The position numbers and the translations under genes were made by a program. From contig NC_081817.1 of assembly GCF_030704535.1 (NCBI RefSeq), forward strand, positions 3,053,001 to 3,117,000: a stretch of DNA of 64,000 nucleotides, in the 5' to 3' direction. This document shows, one piece after another, positions 22,470 through 35,622 of the stretch. Under the pieces are notes generated by a model. The model was not told where the DNA came from and searched no databases. It was given only the letters and a program-made list of their open reading frames with translations. The first letter of the stretch is position 1; each line of letters begins with the position of its first letter. The DNA comes from Vitis vinifera (taxonomy: Eukaryota; Streptophyta; Magnoliopsida; Vitales; Vitaceae).

Positions 22470-22698
22470 GATGACTCACGGTTTTAAAACACGTTTACAA
22501 GATTAAGAGGAGTTCATACTTATATAAAGCTAAAAACTTTCCCCCCTATGGCCAAACAAACCCCACCCAACCGTATGAATATTGTTTGTTTTAGACTTAA
22601 AGGAGCCCTTACAGCTTTAATACAAGTTTACAAGATTAAGAAAAGCCTCTACATATATAATGTTAGAAACTTTCCCCCTTATCCAATGTAGGACATCA
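22470..22698 (-). mobile_element. SMART-related piece, diverged and compact
   Basis: On the minus strand it begins TGATGTCCTACATTGGATAA and continues with TATATATGTAGAG, TCTTAATCTTGTAAAC, AAGGGCTCC and a C/G-rich GGTTGGG end. This is the same word order as the long repeats of the element at 7449-7821. A second, partial copy follows from about 22560 down to 22470. No primer site or spacer is seen between them. It is an old, rearranged member of the same family. Confidence 0.6.
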
Positions 22699-23039
22699 TA
22701 AATTACAAATTAAAATAATACATCATCTCATTTTAATTAATTTATAAGTATTAATAATTAATAGGAAATTGAATATTTTACATAATTTGATGTCCTCAAA
22801 TCTTTCTAGTTTTGTCACTTTAGTGACTAACCAGCTAACCAATATGGATCTTAAAAGAATAGTGATAGTGCAACAAATTAGTACATAATTTTAATTCATA
22901 TACAAGAAGTAAATTTGAGATTTGAAATATTATAAGCAAATATATTAATATAATCTAAAATTTTCAATTATAAATAAGGCCCCTAAGTTTTCATAGGCCT
23001 TACACTAAAATTTCCAACTATCGTCAAATCCACCATACT
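22699..23039. other. AT-rich intergenic DNA
   Basis: I see no gene or named repeat in this stretch. Confidence 0.5.
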
Positions 23040-25850
23040 ATTTATCTCCTCTGATGAGGAAATCCGGAGACCAAAAACCTCCATGGTAGAGTCATCACCT
23101 TCTCGTGTTGCCACCGCCTCTTCCCCTAAAGAGAAGAATTGGATGGATGATAGAACATCTCGGACTCGAGGAAGGTGACATCCATAGTAACATAGTGCCG
23201 CCTGTTTGTTGGATCATAGCACCAGTAACCTTTTTGATTGGTGGCATAGCCGAGAAAGAGACAACGACGAGCACAAGGGTTGAGTTTGGTGCGTTGGTTG
23301 TAGTGAAGATGAATGTAGACAACGCATCCAAAGGTTCGGGGAGGAAGCGTCGTAGTTGACATCATTGATATACTCACGGCTAAGGCCTGTAGAGGTGTTT
23401 TGAAACCCATAATTGGAGATGGCATTCAATTGATGAGATGCTTAGCAATTGTAACCGCATCAGGCCAATGAGAACTAGGTACATGTGCACCTAATAGGAA
23501 GACACATGTGGTCTCAAGAATATGGCGATTCTTATGTTCTATTATACCATTTTGCTCTGGAGTATGAGGACACGAGGTTTGATGTATCAACCCATGCAGG
23601 TGGAAGTACTCCTAGAATTGTCGATTTATGTATTCACTGTCATTATCAGAGCGAAAGACTCTGAGTTTGGCAGAAAATTGGGTTTGAATCATTGTGTGAA
23701 AAGAGCAAAAGATAGTAAAAACCTTATCTTTGTTTTTCAGTAGGTAGAGCCACGTCATTTGAGTGCAATCATCAACAAAGAGAACAAACTAGCGATAACC
23801 CGATAGAGTAGATTTTGGGGATGCTCCCCACACATCAGAATAAATTAAGCTACAAGGTACATCACTCATATTGTTATGTAAATGATAAACTGCTAGCTAA
23901 CTTTTGTCCAAAATACAGGTTTCACATTGAAAATCTGAGATGGAGAAATTAGAAAATAAAATAGGTAGTAAATGTTTCAAATATCCAAATGACGGATGGT
24001 TGAGTCGTCGATGCCAAAGCCAGATTTGTTCTATTATGGAATCACCTGAATGTCCCACATGATGTGTCTGTCCCATTTTGAAATCATCCATATAGTAGAG
24101 TCCCCCCTTCTTAGTACCACGCTCAAAAATTTACTTCGTGAGAATATCCTAGATAAAGCAAAAATCAGGGTACATCAATGTTACACAATTTAAGTCCTTA
24201 GCAAGTTGACTGACAGAAAGCAGTTTATGAGATATGAATGGCACAAATAATGTATGGGAGAGTGACAGAGCTGGTGATAGCATCATAGTTCCAGCCCCTT
24301 GTATCGATGAAATAGTGCCATTAACATTCGCAATGCTAGTTCGCCTAGAAGCGGTATGCTGACAAAAGTCTTATGCATGAAATGTCATATGATCTGTGGC
24401 TCCAGAATCTAGGATCCACAAGTTGTACTCATTGCTTCTAGTAGATCCAAGAGATGTTATACTTGACGTGTTGTTGGTAGAGTCATTAGGAATTAGAGAC
24501 AGTTGGGGTTCTACTGTTGCTACTACCGTTTTACCAGTATTGAGCTCAATATTGGTGCCATTACGTTTCTTTTTTTTTAAGCTGGAGCTCGTGCCATCAG
24601 TCTGGGTATCCATAGAGCTTAAAGCAAGTGTCTTGTGTGTGTTTGGAATTTCCACAATGGGAGCACTTTAAGTCTTCTATCCGTTGCTTTGAATTTGGAC
24701 CAGTGGGATTAGATTTATTGAGTACTAAAACTTCATCTTTGTCAAATGGGTGGGGTCCCGTTTTCAGCCCCTTGGAAGCCAACCCAGTTCTCATCCCTTC
24801 ATCAGAACCATTCCCCATCACTGTCTATCGCACTATTTCCCTCAGAACACATGCGTAGGCTTGCTCAATCGTCGGAAATGGTTGCATCTGTAGCATGGTG
24901 CTCTTGACTTGGTCGAGTAATCAAGGTCGTCAAGGAACACATAGACCCTCTCCTCCTGGAGAATTTTGGTGTACCGTTGCACATCCTTAGGGCACTCCAT
25001 GGGGTTTGGTCGTCAAAAATCTATTTCCCTCCACAAGCCTTGCAACTCGTTATAAAAGTTCTCTAGAGATCCACCATTTTGTCATAGCCTACTCACCCGT
25101 CATTGGAGCTCATACACCTGAGTAGTGTCACTCCCATAAAGAAAATGATAGTGATGGTGTCCCAAACCTCTTTCACAATGGGATACTGAATGAATGTGCT
25201 AACAAGGGATGAATCCATGGTGTTGTTGAGCTAGCCTTTGACGACGACGTTTTTGGTTCTCCATCGTTGAAATAATGGATCAGTTGGAACAAGTTGGGGT
25301 AAATCACCGTTAATGTACCCTAATTTGTCTCTCCCATAGATAAACATCTCCACAACTTGGGACCATAGTGCATAATTCGATCAATTGAGTTTTATGTTGA
25401 TTAGGGCAGTATTCGTCGTTGCAGTTGGGGTCGAGGCCTTGTTCAGCACCTCGGCCATCTTCATGGTGAGTTATGATAAAATAGAGGTTGTCATTGGTGG
25501 AAACCCTTCCATCTGAGAGTCTGATTCAGACATTTTTCTAGGTCATTGTTAGGTTGTCGGGGTTGGGTAGAATCAAGGAGTTGATACCAAAGAGCAGAAA
25601 CAAATCTGCTCTGATACCATGTTGACGAGAAAGAGAATAATTTGTATATATGGAATCTGTATACACAATTGATGTATTAAAATGGTTACAAAGGAGCTCA
25701 ATATATAGCCCATATACGATCTAAATTTGTCTAAAAAAATGTCTAAGGAAAGTTGACCCTATAGAGTAGTAATTTGTTCCTTTCAGATATGTCTTATCTA
25801 ATCCCTTCAGTTATGCTTGTAACGTATGGATTATACAACTCATGTCCACA
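23040..25850 (-). mobile_element. Copia retrotransposon fossil, 5' part
   Basis: Read on the minus strand, a long terminal repeat (about 25623 to 25850, outer edge uncertain) is followed by a Met-tRNA primer site TGGTATCAGAGC. Then come a gag region with a zinc knuckle (CSHC...H...C near 24620-24700), a protease motif (LDSGATDHM near 24380-24420), the pre-integrase zinc region (WHRRLNHPSFGYLKHLLP near 24000) and the end of the integrase region (about 23100-23430). Reverse transcriptase, RNase H and the second repeat are missing, so the copy stops near 23040. It is clearly broken, with many interruptions (of the order of ten), and looks old. Confidence 0.8.
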
Positions 25851-25948
25851 TGAGTTTCTTGCCAGAGATTGGGGTCCTTGTGAGGACACCTCTGGTGCAG
25901 AGAGATCGATGTGATCAGTCACCATTTTGGACGTGTGTCAATGGAGCT

Positions 25949-26507
25949 CTGATACCATGTCTTGCTAAAGAAAATAAAAGGAACAGGACTGTTGCAGAAA
26001 ATAGAGCGCAAACCAAAAAAATAGAGTGTTATAAAATTCTAGATTGAAAGAGTGGAAACGTGTTCTTTCATTCATCATCTGATTGCTTTACATGTGTTTT
26101 TATATCAAAATTTCTTGAATCTAACTCTGGTTACCAACTAACTATAGTTACTAACTTACCATAATTACAGATACATAGGTTAGCTAACTTCCTAACTGAA
26201 TTTGGTTAGCTTAACAAGAAATGCCTACAAAACAAAGAATGTCTAAGGACAGTCTCGGAGATCCCTCTCCTATGCTTAAGTTAGTATCCTTCTAGTAGAA
26301 AAGAAAGGTAAGAGAGAAAGAAGAGATCGAGAGCCCCTTGTCTAAGGTTTTTTTCTTTCATAGTCAAAATGTCGTTGAATCCATGGGCCTTTTTCCTAGT
26401 CTAATGTGAGTCTATAAGATGAAGTGGGCTTACCCCAAATGCTGGATTGGGGCCTGCTTTATAGTTGATGTATGGACCATGGGCTATAATGAATCCCCAA
26501 CAGATGT
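25949..26507 (-). mobile_element. Copia-type LTR with primer site, older neighbour
   Basis: A stretch starting TGTTGGGGATTC (minus strand, from 26507) and ending AGCAAGACA is followed directly by TGGTATCAGAGC (25949-25960), again a Met-tRNA primer site. The first 90 or so bases of what follows look like an element leader that is then cut by the long repeat of the 23040-25850 element. The simplest reading is one Copia element inserted into the leader of another. It is a fossil with only one end left. Confidence 0.55.
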
Positions 26508-28400
26508 TACTCTTTCCAATTTAGGGGTGTTTATTTAAAAGTAAATTATTATGTAATTAAAATCTTTAAAAATGTTAAAATTATTTTATCTTATGATAAA
26601 AACATTTTTGAAATTTATTTTTCAAACAGATACAACAATAGTAATAAGTAATTACTCTATTTCTACTCCTTATATTGCCAAATGCAAAAATAAGCCCACT
26701 TTCCCAAACACATCCTAGCCTTGTGTTGTTTTATTTATCTTAATGTTTGGTTGTATATTTTATGTGGAATTAATTTGTGACTACTACTACTACCACGTTT
26801 AAGAAATGTTTAATTTTGTTAAGTCATGACTAGGTAAATTTTCACTATCTGTATGATATTTTATGAGCTACTTGAACTATCATTTTTTTTCCCCATACAA
26901 TTTGGTACTGAAATTCACAAATATGTATTTTCTACGATTTAGTATTAGAGCCAAATTGGTCAAGGACCATTTGTCCAAAGTGCAAGGGTCAAAGGCCACT
27001 TGTTCAAGGTGTTACATGGTAAAGTACCAATGAGTCGAAGTGCTGTAAGGGATCATGAAAAAATGTGTTCCGAGATTGAAGAGTTGATTGGTCTAAGAAC
27101 AAAAGCTTGTTGGTGGGGAGAGGACAAGAAGCTATGATGACAGATTTTAGTATGAGCATACTCACAAAGTTGAGTAACTACAACTATAAAAAATTGGGAG
27201 ACTAAAGTCAAATCCTACTCAAGGGACATGATCAACTCAATCATCATACATGGAATTGGAAAATTTATTACTTTACCAAAAGAGTTTAGCTAAGAAAATG
27301 GCTAAAAACTCTCAGTTAAAGAATGAAGAAATGGATAATCTTATGAAGACTATAAGAGCTGAGCCTGGATGAAGAAAGAAACATTGCCTTGTGGTTAAGG
27401 AAAGCATTTGTTAAAAGAGGAGTTTATGAGTTGGCAACACCCTTCCAAACCACCACTAAAATCATCACCTTCGCTATTAATTTATTGCCTTTATTGGAAA
27501 ATTCATGAGACCTACTTGCATGGTGACCCTATCCCACCTCTTGTTCTCAGGTATGGTCATCGTCATCGATAGAGAGGCCCAACAAGATTGTAGCACTACA
27601 ATCATGAACTGTCATGGCTCCCATTGTCTTCAATCTCTTCCATGAGTGGAGATGAGAGGGGTGTGTGAGGATTTGTAGAGAACAATTAGTGTTATATTAT
27701 CAATTGACTTAAAACTTTAAGTTAATAGATGAGGGGTCAATAACTAATGTATACGGGCTGCAACCTCACTTCTCAATCTTTGAGTTTGTATGTTAACTTA
27801 ATCAACAGGGGAAATTAACTGTTACGAAAATAATAAGAATAGGTAATAAAAAACAAAATATAATAAAAACATATAGATTTACATGAAAACCCTCAATGGG
27901 ACAAACCAAGGATAGAGATGAAGAAAATTCACTATATTAAAAATTGGTACAAAAGGAGAGCGCCCCCTAATGAGGTCAGTGGTGGGCTAGGGATTGGGCT
28001 TGTTGGCCCAATCCCTTCGCTACCACCATTAACCCCCAAAAAAATCTCATAATCGGTTTGATCCCTCCACTACAACCATAGCCCCGTCAAAAAATCTCAT
28101 AATTTTAGTTTCACCACATATATCCCACCACAAGTTTTTTGAATTGGACCAAAAATAATTTAGGTCATCAAACTCTAATAGTTTTATTTAAGATTAGTTT
28201 TATTCATGATCATATATGAGCATATATTTTAAATTTTTTTAAATTTAGTAAGTCTCTTTGTAAGTACCATTGGATTTATAATACATTGTTAGCTATTAGA
28301 AGAAAAAAAATCTATAATTTGATAAAGAGACCGATGATGCTGATTATGAGTACTCTTTCCCTCACAATCAAAAGGCTTCATCGGCCGATTTAATTACATG
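26508..28400. other. repeat-like intergenic DNA, no gene
   Basis: No host gene is seen. A degraded primer-site-like word (TTAGTATTAGAGCC near 26939 on the + strand), followed by gag-like debris to about 27400, suggests another very old Copia piece, but no domain is certain. Near 27680-27950 the DNA again resembles long-terminal-repeat sequence. Confidence 0.35.
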
Positions 28401-31400
28401 ATCTTTAATTGGTATAACACAGAATATGTGCAGCTAGGACTTGAATATTCTGTGTATATGGCTTACATTGTTACTTTTTGACACCATTTACATTTAAATA
28501 GAACGCTTAGAGGGAAGGAATTAAAGAAGGATAATATATAGAAACAGATTGAGAAATGGATTCCTTCGATCAAATTATTTTCATCCCAAAAATAAAAACA
28601 ATCAACATAAAAAATGGTCCCCTTTTTCTTACTAATTTAGTAGTGATAAATCCAAGATTCTCGGCATGCCGTTACCGTTAACAGATGTTGCAGCACAAAA
28701 ATGAATTGATTAGCAACGGAGTAATCATGGAAGCCATGTGGCCCATTATTTGGGTCAAAAGTAGAAGAAGCAGAGCTGAAGCTGGCATGAAGTGGTCAGG
28801 TTTTCAAAGTAGCTAGCCTTCAATGTTTCCCATTTGCCAAGCCCATCTCTGGTGGACGTTTATCTTCTACAATAGTTTCATTATGTAAAGCTAGCCTTTG
28901 AATTGAGTACACAGGCTTTCTTTCTTTTTTGCCTGGCACGATTGTCTTTTAAGCTGCCATAGATGATGCTCAATTGGACCACACTATCAGTATCTCCCCC
29001 ATGGCTCCTCTCCCTTTAGCCTCAATATCTGCCACTGTGCTTGGGGGTGCTTCATACTCTCTTTGATGCATGGGGCCTGGGCTAGTGCACCATTTACTCA
29101 GCATGACCCAATTGGACCATGTTCGAACCTACCATGTGCACATCCTCTGTGTAAATTACTTTTCCTCATTGAAGCTTCATACTTACAAGAACACTCATTT
29201 TTATTTGATAAAATTAGTTATACAGTGGAACACATGATATCCCATTCATCACCCTGTAAGGAATATAGTAGAACATGCAAATGAAAGAATGAGAGCGCTC
29301 GAGGTAAAGAAAGTAATGGGAATTGTCATCTATCTTTGCACCAAGATTGCCATTTTGCTGGTCTCATAAATGGGTCCCATGAAGGAAAACCCACCACAAT
29401 TTTTGGCAATAAAGTGTACCATCTGAGAGCGTTATGTGTCCTTGGGACAAAAATGGTATAAAGTGGTAGCTTTATCAGCTTTACAATATCCTAATTAACC
29501 AAAAACTTATACGAGTATATAGCATATTTGTGCTAAACCAAACAGCCCCTAAAAGAGACACCATAGTACTTTTTCAGGACAATTTTGAAGGGAAAATGCT
29601 TTGGAACATGAATAACTTATTGGATTTGTTTGTCCTAAAATGCAGTTCAAATTGAGCAATATTACTCACAGTGGAGGCAAATTTCATGTAGGATCGAAAT
29701 TGGTCTCATATAGGTCCAAAAGACAGCGAATTAGCAAAAAGTGTACGACCCCAAATTAAAAATGGAAGAAGCCTATAAAGAAAGACACTTTACCTTTTGT
29801 GTTTAACCCTCCATCAACCACTAACATGAGCTCAGACTCATTCACACGGTCGAGCTCTTTGGATTATCATTTCTTTTCCAAGGATTATGAAACAAAATGA
29901 GTTGTCAAATCTTAATAGAAAATCTAAAGGGTTATCAACATCAAGATTAAAGTGAGACATGAATGATAGAAAGCAAATAATGTAGGCCCCTAATGTCTCG
30001 CAGCAGAATCATTGTTGTTTAATGAAAACTAAGTCTGCATCAACGCGGTGGATATCACCACACGTTCACGGCAAGAAGGCCTATCATTTCGCACCACATC
30101 ACAGAACGACTCCACGCGACTCCTGATTGTTTTTAAGTGATCTTACCCTTGTTTTTTATTGAATGATTGGTTAGCAAATTGTGGTTTCACTAATTAGTTG
30201 AGATGACAGGGAACATGAATCACATACATGGCATTCCATTGGTCCACATCCCTTGGTCAAAGCTCAGTGCTTTACAGATGAGTTCAGTAAAATTACCTGT
30301 TGCTTAGAAGAATCTAATCCACATAGTAGTTAGCACTAACGTCCACATCATTTACCCACTAGCCATGAACAAGTTTCATGGTAGTTGAGGGTTTCTGTTC
30401 AAGATTATGAATGATTCAAGATGGTAATCAAGGAAAAAAATTAGAAAATATACCCTTTTCTTGGAGATTAAAGGAAGAATGCACAAATATAATTTTTTTT
30501 AATTACACTCAAATTAAACACTGGGGGTCCAACAAAAGACTAGGGATATGTACTGAAAAAGTTGACTGAGTAATTAAACATGAAAAAATGATGCCCTAGA
30601 AACGCCAAAATCATCAAAATGGGAGGACCATGTCACCTTTAAACTTTTATGTGACATCAATTGCCCCATTAGAAGGCCACATCGAATCTTTAGTTTAGAA
30701 AGCTAATCAAAATCATGACTGCAAATATGATACGTGCAATGCTTATAGCCTAATGATGTTGCCATCAAACAATGCATTCAGCCTGCAATTATATGCATAA
30801 AGGTTAGATGAACAAAATTATGAGGTTTTTGATGTCCTAGCTAGGTAAGTGCGACAGTATATGAAATTGAATTTTGATGCAAATAGGGAAAATTGATTTC
30901 GGGTTTTGAAATTTTCTTTAATATTTGTTTTTCTTCCATTCAAATGGAAGTGGGTCTTTCTCCATGTGATGAGACAAGGGAAAGTTCAAACAGTGTTGTA
31001 TTGGAAAATCATTGATGGGTCTCCTGATATATGCTACTATCTTCTGAATGGAATGGAATGTAATGTGTACAAAATTTGTGGAAAAATCATCACATACTTT
31101 TGGAAAAGTGCAGTGTCATTTTTCTCAAGATTGGTCAAACATCCCTCCCTCTTTCACTCTATTGCAAAATTTAATATTGATGAAAAACAAGCCTTATGTA
31201 TACGTCCAAATGAAAGTGCTCCATCACGCAACCTTCCACTTATGATTATATTTGGTAGGTGATGTAAGGCAAGAGTTCGAATAAAATCAATCAACCCCAC
31301 TCTAATCTTGGTCCTCCATGAGGAATTAAAAAAGAACACACACATGCAAAAGCCACCATAACAAAGGCTACTAAGGTTTTTGATGATATGCAACTTAGAG

Positions 31401-32856
31401 GATAATTATGAGAAGACTTTGGGAGCTCATCACTGTACAATTCACAATATGAAGAGGCCTCCCGTGCCGCTGCTTTTTGGGAGTATGACATGATGGACCT
31501 TAGAAATTGATTCTTGAAGAAAAGTACTCAAAAAGTTTTCTATTATTTGTGGAACCTTGGACCTATGTCGTAATGGCTCAGCTGAGTGATGTGGAGACAC
31601 ATTATTGGTATATTAACATCAACTTTGAATTTTAAGGAAGGCTATCAGATCTCTCCTCAAAGAATTACGGTATTGAATCACAGAATATGACCTCATTTTT
31701 GCTAAATTTTCTGAACCTTTTAGTCGTAATTGAATTATTTTGTAGAGTAAATTACCGAGCTATTCTTTTGATTTTGTGAATCTTTGGCTAGTTTTCTTAA
31801 GAAAATGGGCAAATTAACTTTGCTGGAGGACTACAGTTCAGATTATTATTTGTTATTGTTTCTCTTTTAATTTCTTTCTTTTTTGTGGTACAACTGCAAC
31901 AAACAGTGAGTTGAACAAGCATCGAGTAATTTAACATTCAACTCAAGGTATCCGATTTTAATTCAACTGCAAGAACTTGGTTAATTTAAACCTGCAAATT
32001 CTCAAATTAACCTTAAGTTAACTGTTACGTATGCGACAATGTTGCTCCTCGGAAAAAATGACTGTTGAAACACTAGTTGGAATGAGAACGACGGCTGAGA
32101 AATGATTTTGGGATGAGTGTGTATGGTTAGGCACGGTATAAGTCTTGGGATGAGTCAATAATTATTAATAGTATATAATACACGTAAATGTATTCAATTA
32201 CATTGCGTTTGAATTTATTTCGGATTGAATTAGATTGTCAGACAGATCTATTTAGGCAGCCTGCCAACTCAAACGACATTGGGACTAACATTTCTCAACC
32301 TGAATGCAACCCAGCTTTTCAAATCCCGGCCAATAATCACATTGGCGAGGCTGAGGTAGGGTCAGGTTCAATTCCACCTAGTTACACCCCTAGATATTAG
32401 CTTGAGGACTACAAAGAGAACCATTCAAAAGTAATGAAATATCAATCTAGGGAACTGCTGTGGGATGCCTCTTTGAGAAGCCGTTGAAATTTTAATTGAC
32501 CTACTGATGATCATAAGACCAGACATCATATCATATTCATCAAAGCACTTTGTCTTATACTATAATGCTTTGCATTCCAGACCAGTTTTACACTACAATA
32601 TTCCTTAGCTTGTGCTTTTCATATGCTGATTGTAATTGGCTACATTGCTTTTAATTTTCATCATCCCACTGCTAGTTTTTGCATTTTTTGTGGACACAAA
32701 AAGTTGGAAACAAACAGTAATTGTTGCTAGTTTTTGGCCACCATGACTGCATGCTTAAAGTTGAGGAATAACTTTTTCAGGGCATAAATTCATTTTGAAA
32801 ATAGGAGTGTTGTGCAAATAGGATGCAATGATCATGAAGGAGTGAAAAAAATATAT
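28401..32856. other. intergenic DNA without a supported gene
   Basis: Only short frames occur, none with a recognisable motif or plausible splice context. The longest (30906-31262, 118 residues) has no domain and reads as chance. Confidence 0.5.
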
Positions 32857-33078
32857 TCAGAGCACTGCAACTTCTTCATCATCATCTGCTTGAGCAAAAT
32901 ACCACTGCATTGTTTCCGTTTTTTCAAGCAATGGAGTCAAAAGCTGGCACCGAAACACTAACATACCATGATTAGGATCATCAAAAACAGAAGCTTGAAG
33001 GTGACTTTTTGAGCAGTCCCCAATTAGTGGTGTTATGCCAACTTTTGACTCCATTTTTTCTTGGTATTGGATGCTCAA
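32857..33078 (-). CDS. small unrecognised open frame
   Basis: This is a 73-residue frame; a shorter start at residue 9 (MESKVGIT) gives 65 residues. It is not low in complexity, has an acidic end (QADDDEEVAVL) and no membrane segment. A TATA-like CTTATATACTC lies about 45 bases before the start on the minus strand. I do not recognise it. It could be a small gene, a last exon of a broken gene, or chance. Confidence 0.2.
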   Translation of the reverse strand: MSIQYQEKMESKVGITPLIGDCSKSHLQASVFDDPNHGMLVFRCQLLTPLLEKTETMQWYFAQADDDEEVAVL

Positions 33079-33511
33079 AGCCCTTGATAATTGATTGATT
33101 AATGGTGGTCTTAGGGGAGTATATAAGGTGTCTTAATTACCAATGTCAATATATATTCTGTAATCATGATAGCTAAACCTTTATTGTATGATATATAATG
33201 CTTTACAAAATTAGGAGTGTTGTGAGAATTTGAGTATAAAGTTTTATAAAAAATCATTCATTACTCTTATATATATTATTGTTAATAGGACCAACAATGT
33301 ATATCTTTTTCAAAGCATGTCCAAAACACAAAAGAGAGAATTGCACAGTGAGTGTAAAACTTTACAGTGGTCAGTATTTTATTATCATATTGTACAATTT
33401 CATTATCTCCCAATCAGGTTTCTAGAAATGGAGAATCTGGCACAAATATATGATTGAGCACATGTGGGAGAACGTGAGGACTGAGAGGTGAGAGCTTGGA
33501 TTGGAATCTGT

Positions 33512-33518
<7 letters not shown>

Positions 33519-33552
<34 letters not shown>

Positions 33553-33807
33553 GCATGACAACTAACAAGGACATCTCAAAAGCCAAAGCTGCCATGGAAA
33601 CAGAGAGAACATCTCACGCCGATTCATGTGGGCATCAACATGAGCATACACAGCTTGGATTTCCGAGCTCTTCTTCCACTTATGTTCTTTTTCCTTTTCT
33701 TCAAATACCCATTTGGCCATTTATATAGACATACAATTTTCGAACTCACTATCTGCTTAAATTGTTACAATTGAAGAGAGGGAGAGAGAGAGAGAGAGAG
33801 AGAGAGG
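33519..33807 (+). repeat. two (GA)n tracts flanking a promoter-like stretch
   Basis: (AG)n lies at 33519-33543 and (GA)n at 33775-33807. Between them TTTATATAGACATAC (about 33718-33732) resembles a TATA box, and GA tracts are common in plant 5' leaders. No coding region follows that I can support. Confidence 0.6.
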
Positions 33808-33809
33808 GT

Positions 33810-35600
33810 GTTTGCTTTTTGACGGGAAGTTTCCTGGTTTGCTAGCTTTATTCCTTGTTACTAAACGGCCTTGGTTACTGAAAAAGCAAATCCAAAAACC
33901 AGATTCTATTCTCTCTAGACTACCAACCATATGGATCGTAATCTGTGACATCATAATAATAATAATAATAATAATATATGTCTGATTATTTAAAAACGAT
34001 TTGTTTGAGATGGGATTAGAGATTTTTTTTGTACTTTAATTTTTAATATTTTGGTCGGATGAAAATATAGAGGGAACCCAAATCAAACAAAAGGTGAACA
34101 AGGTCTGGGGTTATAGATAGGAAAAGAAAGATTCTTTTGACCTATGTAGGGTGTGGTCTTACGTTATTTTTCTCCAACAAAATTCGAGAATCCTACTTGG
34201 GTCTTTGCTTGGGCATTTGCATGGTTTTGAGTGGAATTTTGGCCGCTTCTTAGCTTCTTTTCTTGTCCATCTCTACCACTTTCACTCAAGTCACTGCAAA
34301 GCAACAAATAAGTACGTCTCATATGTTTGATTTTCCTTGTCTTATAATTACAAAATCATTGTAAAATTCTCTCTCTTCCTCTCGCTAGTCTAAGTCTATA
34401 GCATGGGCACACACAAACTGAGAGGTGCTTGCTTGAACAGTTTTCTTGAACAGGTGAAAATTAACTTCCTCAGGTAAAACTCCTAAAAACATGAGACCAA
34501 GAGGTGTCTGGGAATTTGGAATTTCCACACAGATGATTAAAGAAACCGAGGGTACAGCCAGCCAGCCAGCAATGTCTCATATCAAGCTTGGTGCTGACGA
34601 AGCCAGGCATGGATAACCCAGTTTTCATGAACTTGAAATTTCTAGCAGAAGCTACTGAACCATTGAAACCAGAAAAGGAACTGTTCAGTGTATTGGCCTA
34701 AAATGCAATATGGAACTAGTTCTTGTGGTTTCATACTTACACACTTTGTGATAGGTGGTAGTCTGCAAAATGAGAGAGATTGTGAGTCTTACAATATTTC
34801 ATGAAGTCAGGCTAGGCATGTTCTGCAATCACTCTACTTGCCAAGAACTGATTCTTTACTGCCATAGTTTTCATCCTTAAAGATGGGTCACTCACAAGTC
34901 ACACCTCATTGCCTATTTACAACTGATCAGTTGACAACTAACGTCCCACTCAAATAATGCGCTTAAGAAGTGGATGATTGAAACCAGTTTGATGGCCATA
35001 TAATATATAAATATGAACCATGATTTTAGCCAACTTTTTTCCTTTCATGGACATCTGAGATAGATCAAGAGTTCCAATTGGCATTATTTTGTTTGAATAT
35101 TCATCAACAAGTTCATTGATTCAGCATACCAGCTTCTGATTTTGCCCGGGACTTCTTCATCTGAAGCTAATAGTAATGCGTAAGGAAGCATGATGGCTAA
35201 ACACATTCCCATAGAACCACTTGAATCAAACTCAACAAGTACAGTGCATTTGATCAATTACAACAATTTAGCACTTCATGTTAGATACTGAACTTCACGA
35301 ACACATACACCTACTTCTGTAAACATACCATAGAATACAAGAAAAGAGATAAACAAAAAGAAATAAATGATAATGAACTAAAGCCTACCATTTCTAAGTT
35401 TTCTGCCACATCTTGAAGAGACAACTTCATTGATCCATCCTCTCCATTTCACCCTCTTGGACTCTTAATTGGGTTGGAAGTAACTCGCAAGTTAGGATAG
35501 TCGACTGAAAGTCTTTTATCTTTGAGCTGATTTCGCTTTAACAGAACCTGTAGTAATTAAAGGAAGAAAAAAAAAAAAAAGGAAGATTGGGTAGGGTTTA
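33810..35600. other. intergenic DNA, 3' side of the Dof gene
   Basis: No gene is seen. A short (ATA)n run lies at 33953-33976. The part next to 35600 is probably the 3' untranslated end of the Dof gene; A-rich tracts occur at 35566-35580. Confidence 0.5.
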
Positions 35601-35622
35601 TGGAGATGAAGAGAGATTAAAA

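Noticed and set aside
30906-31262. A 118-residue + strand frame
   Set aside because: No motif, promoter or splice context; composition is like translated AT-rich DNA.
34437-34455. A TTTTCTTGAACAG word resembling miR396
   Set aside because: Only part of the microRNA matches and no complementary star arm is visible nearby.
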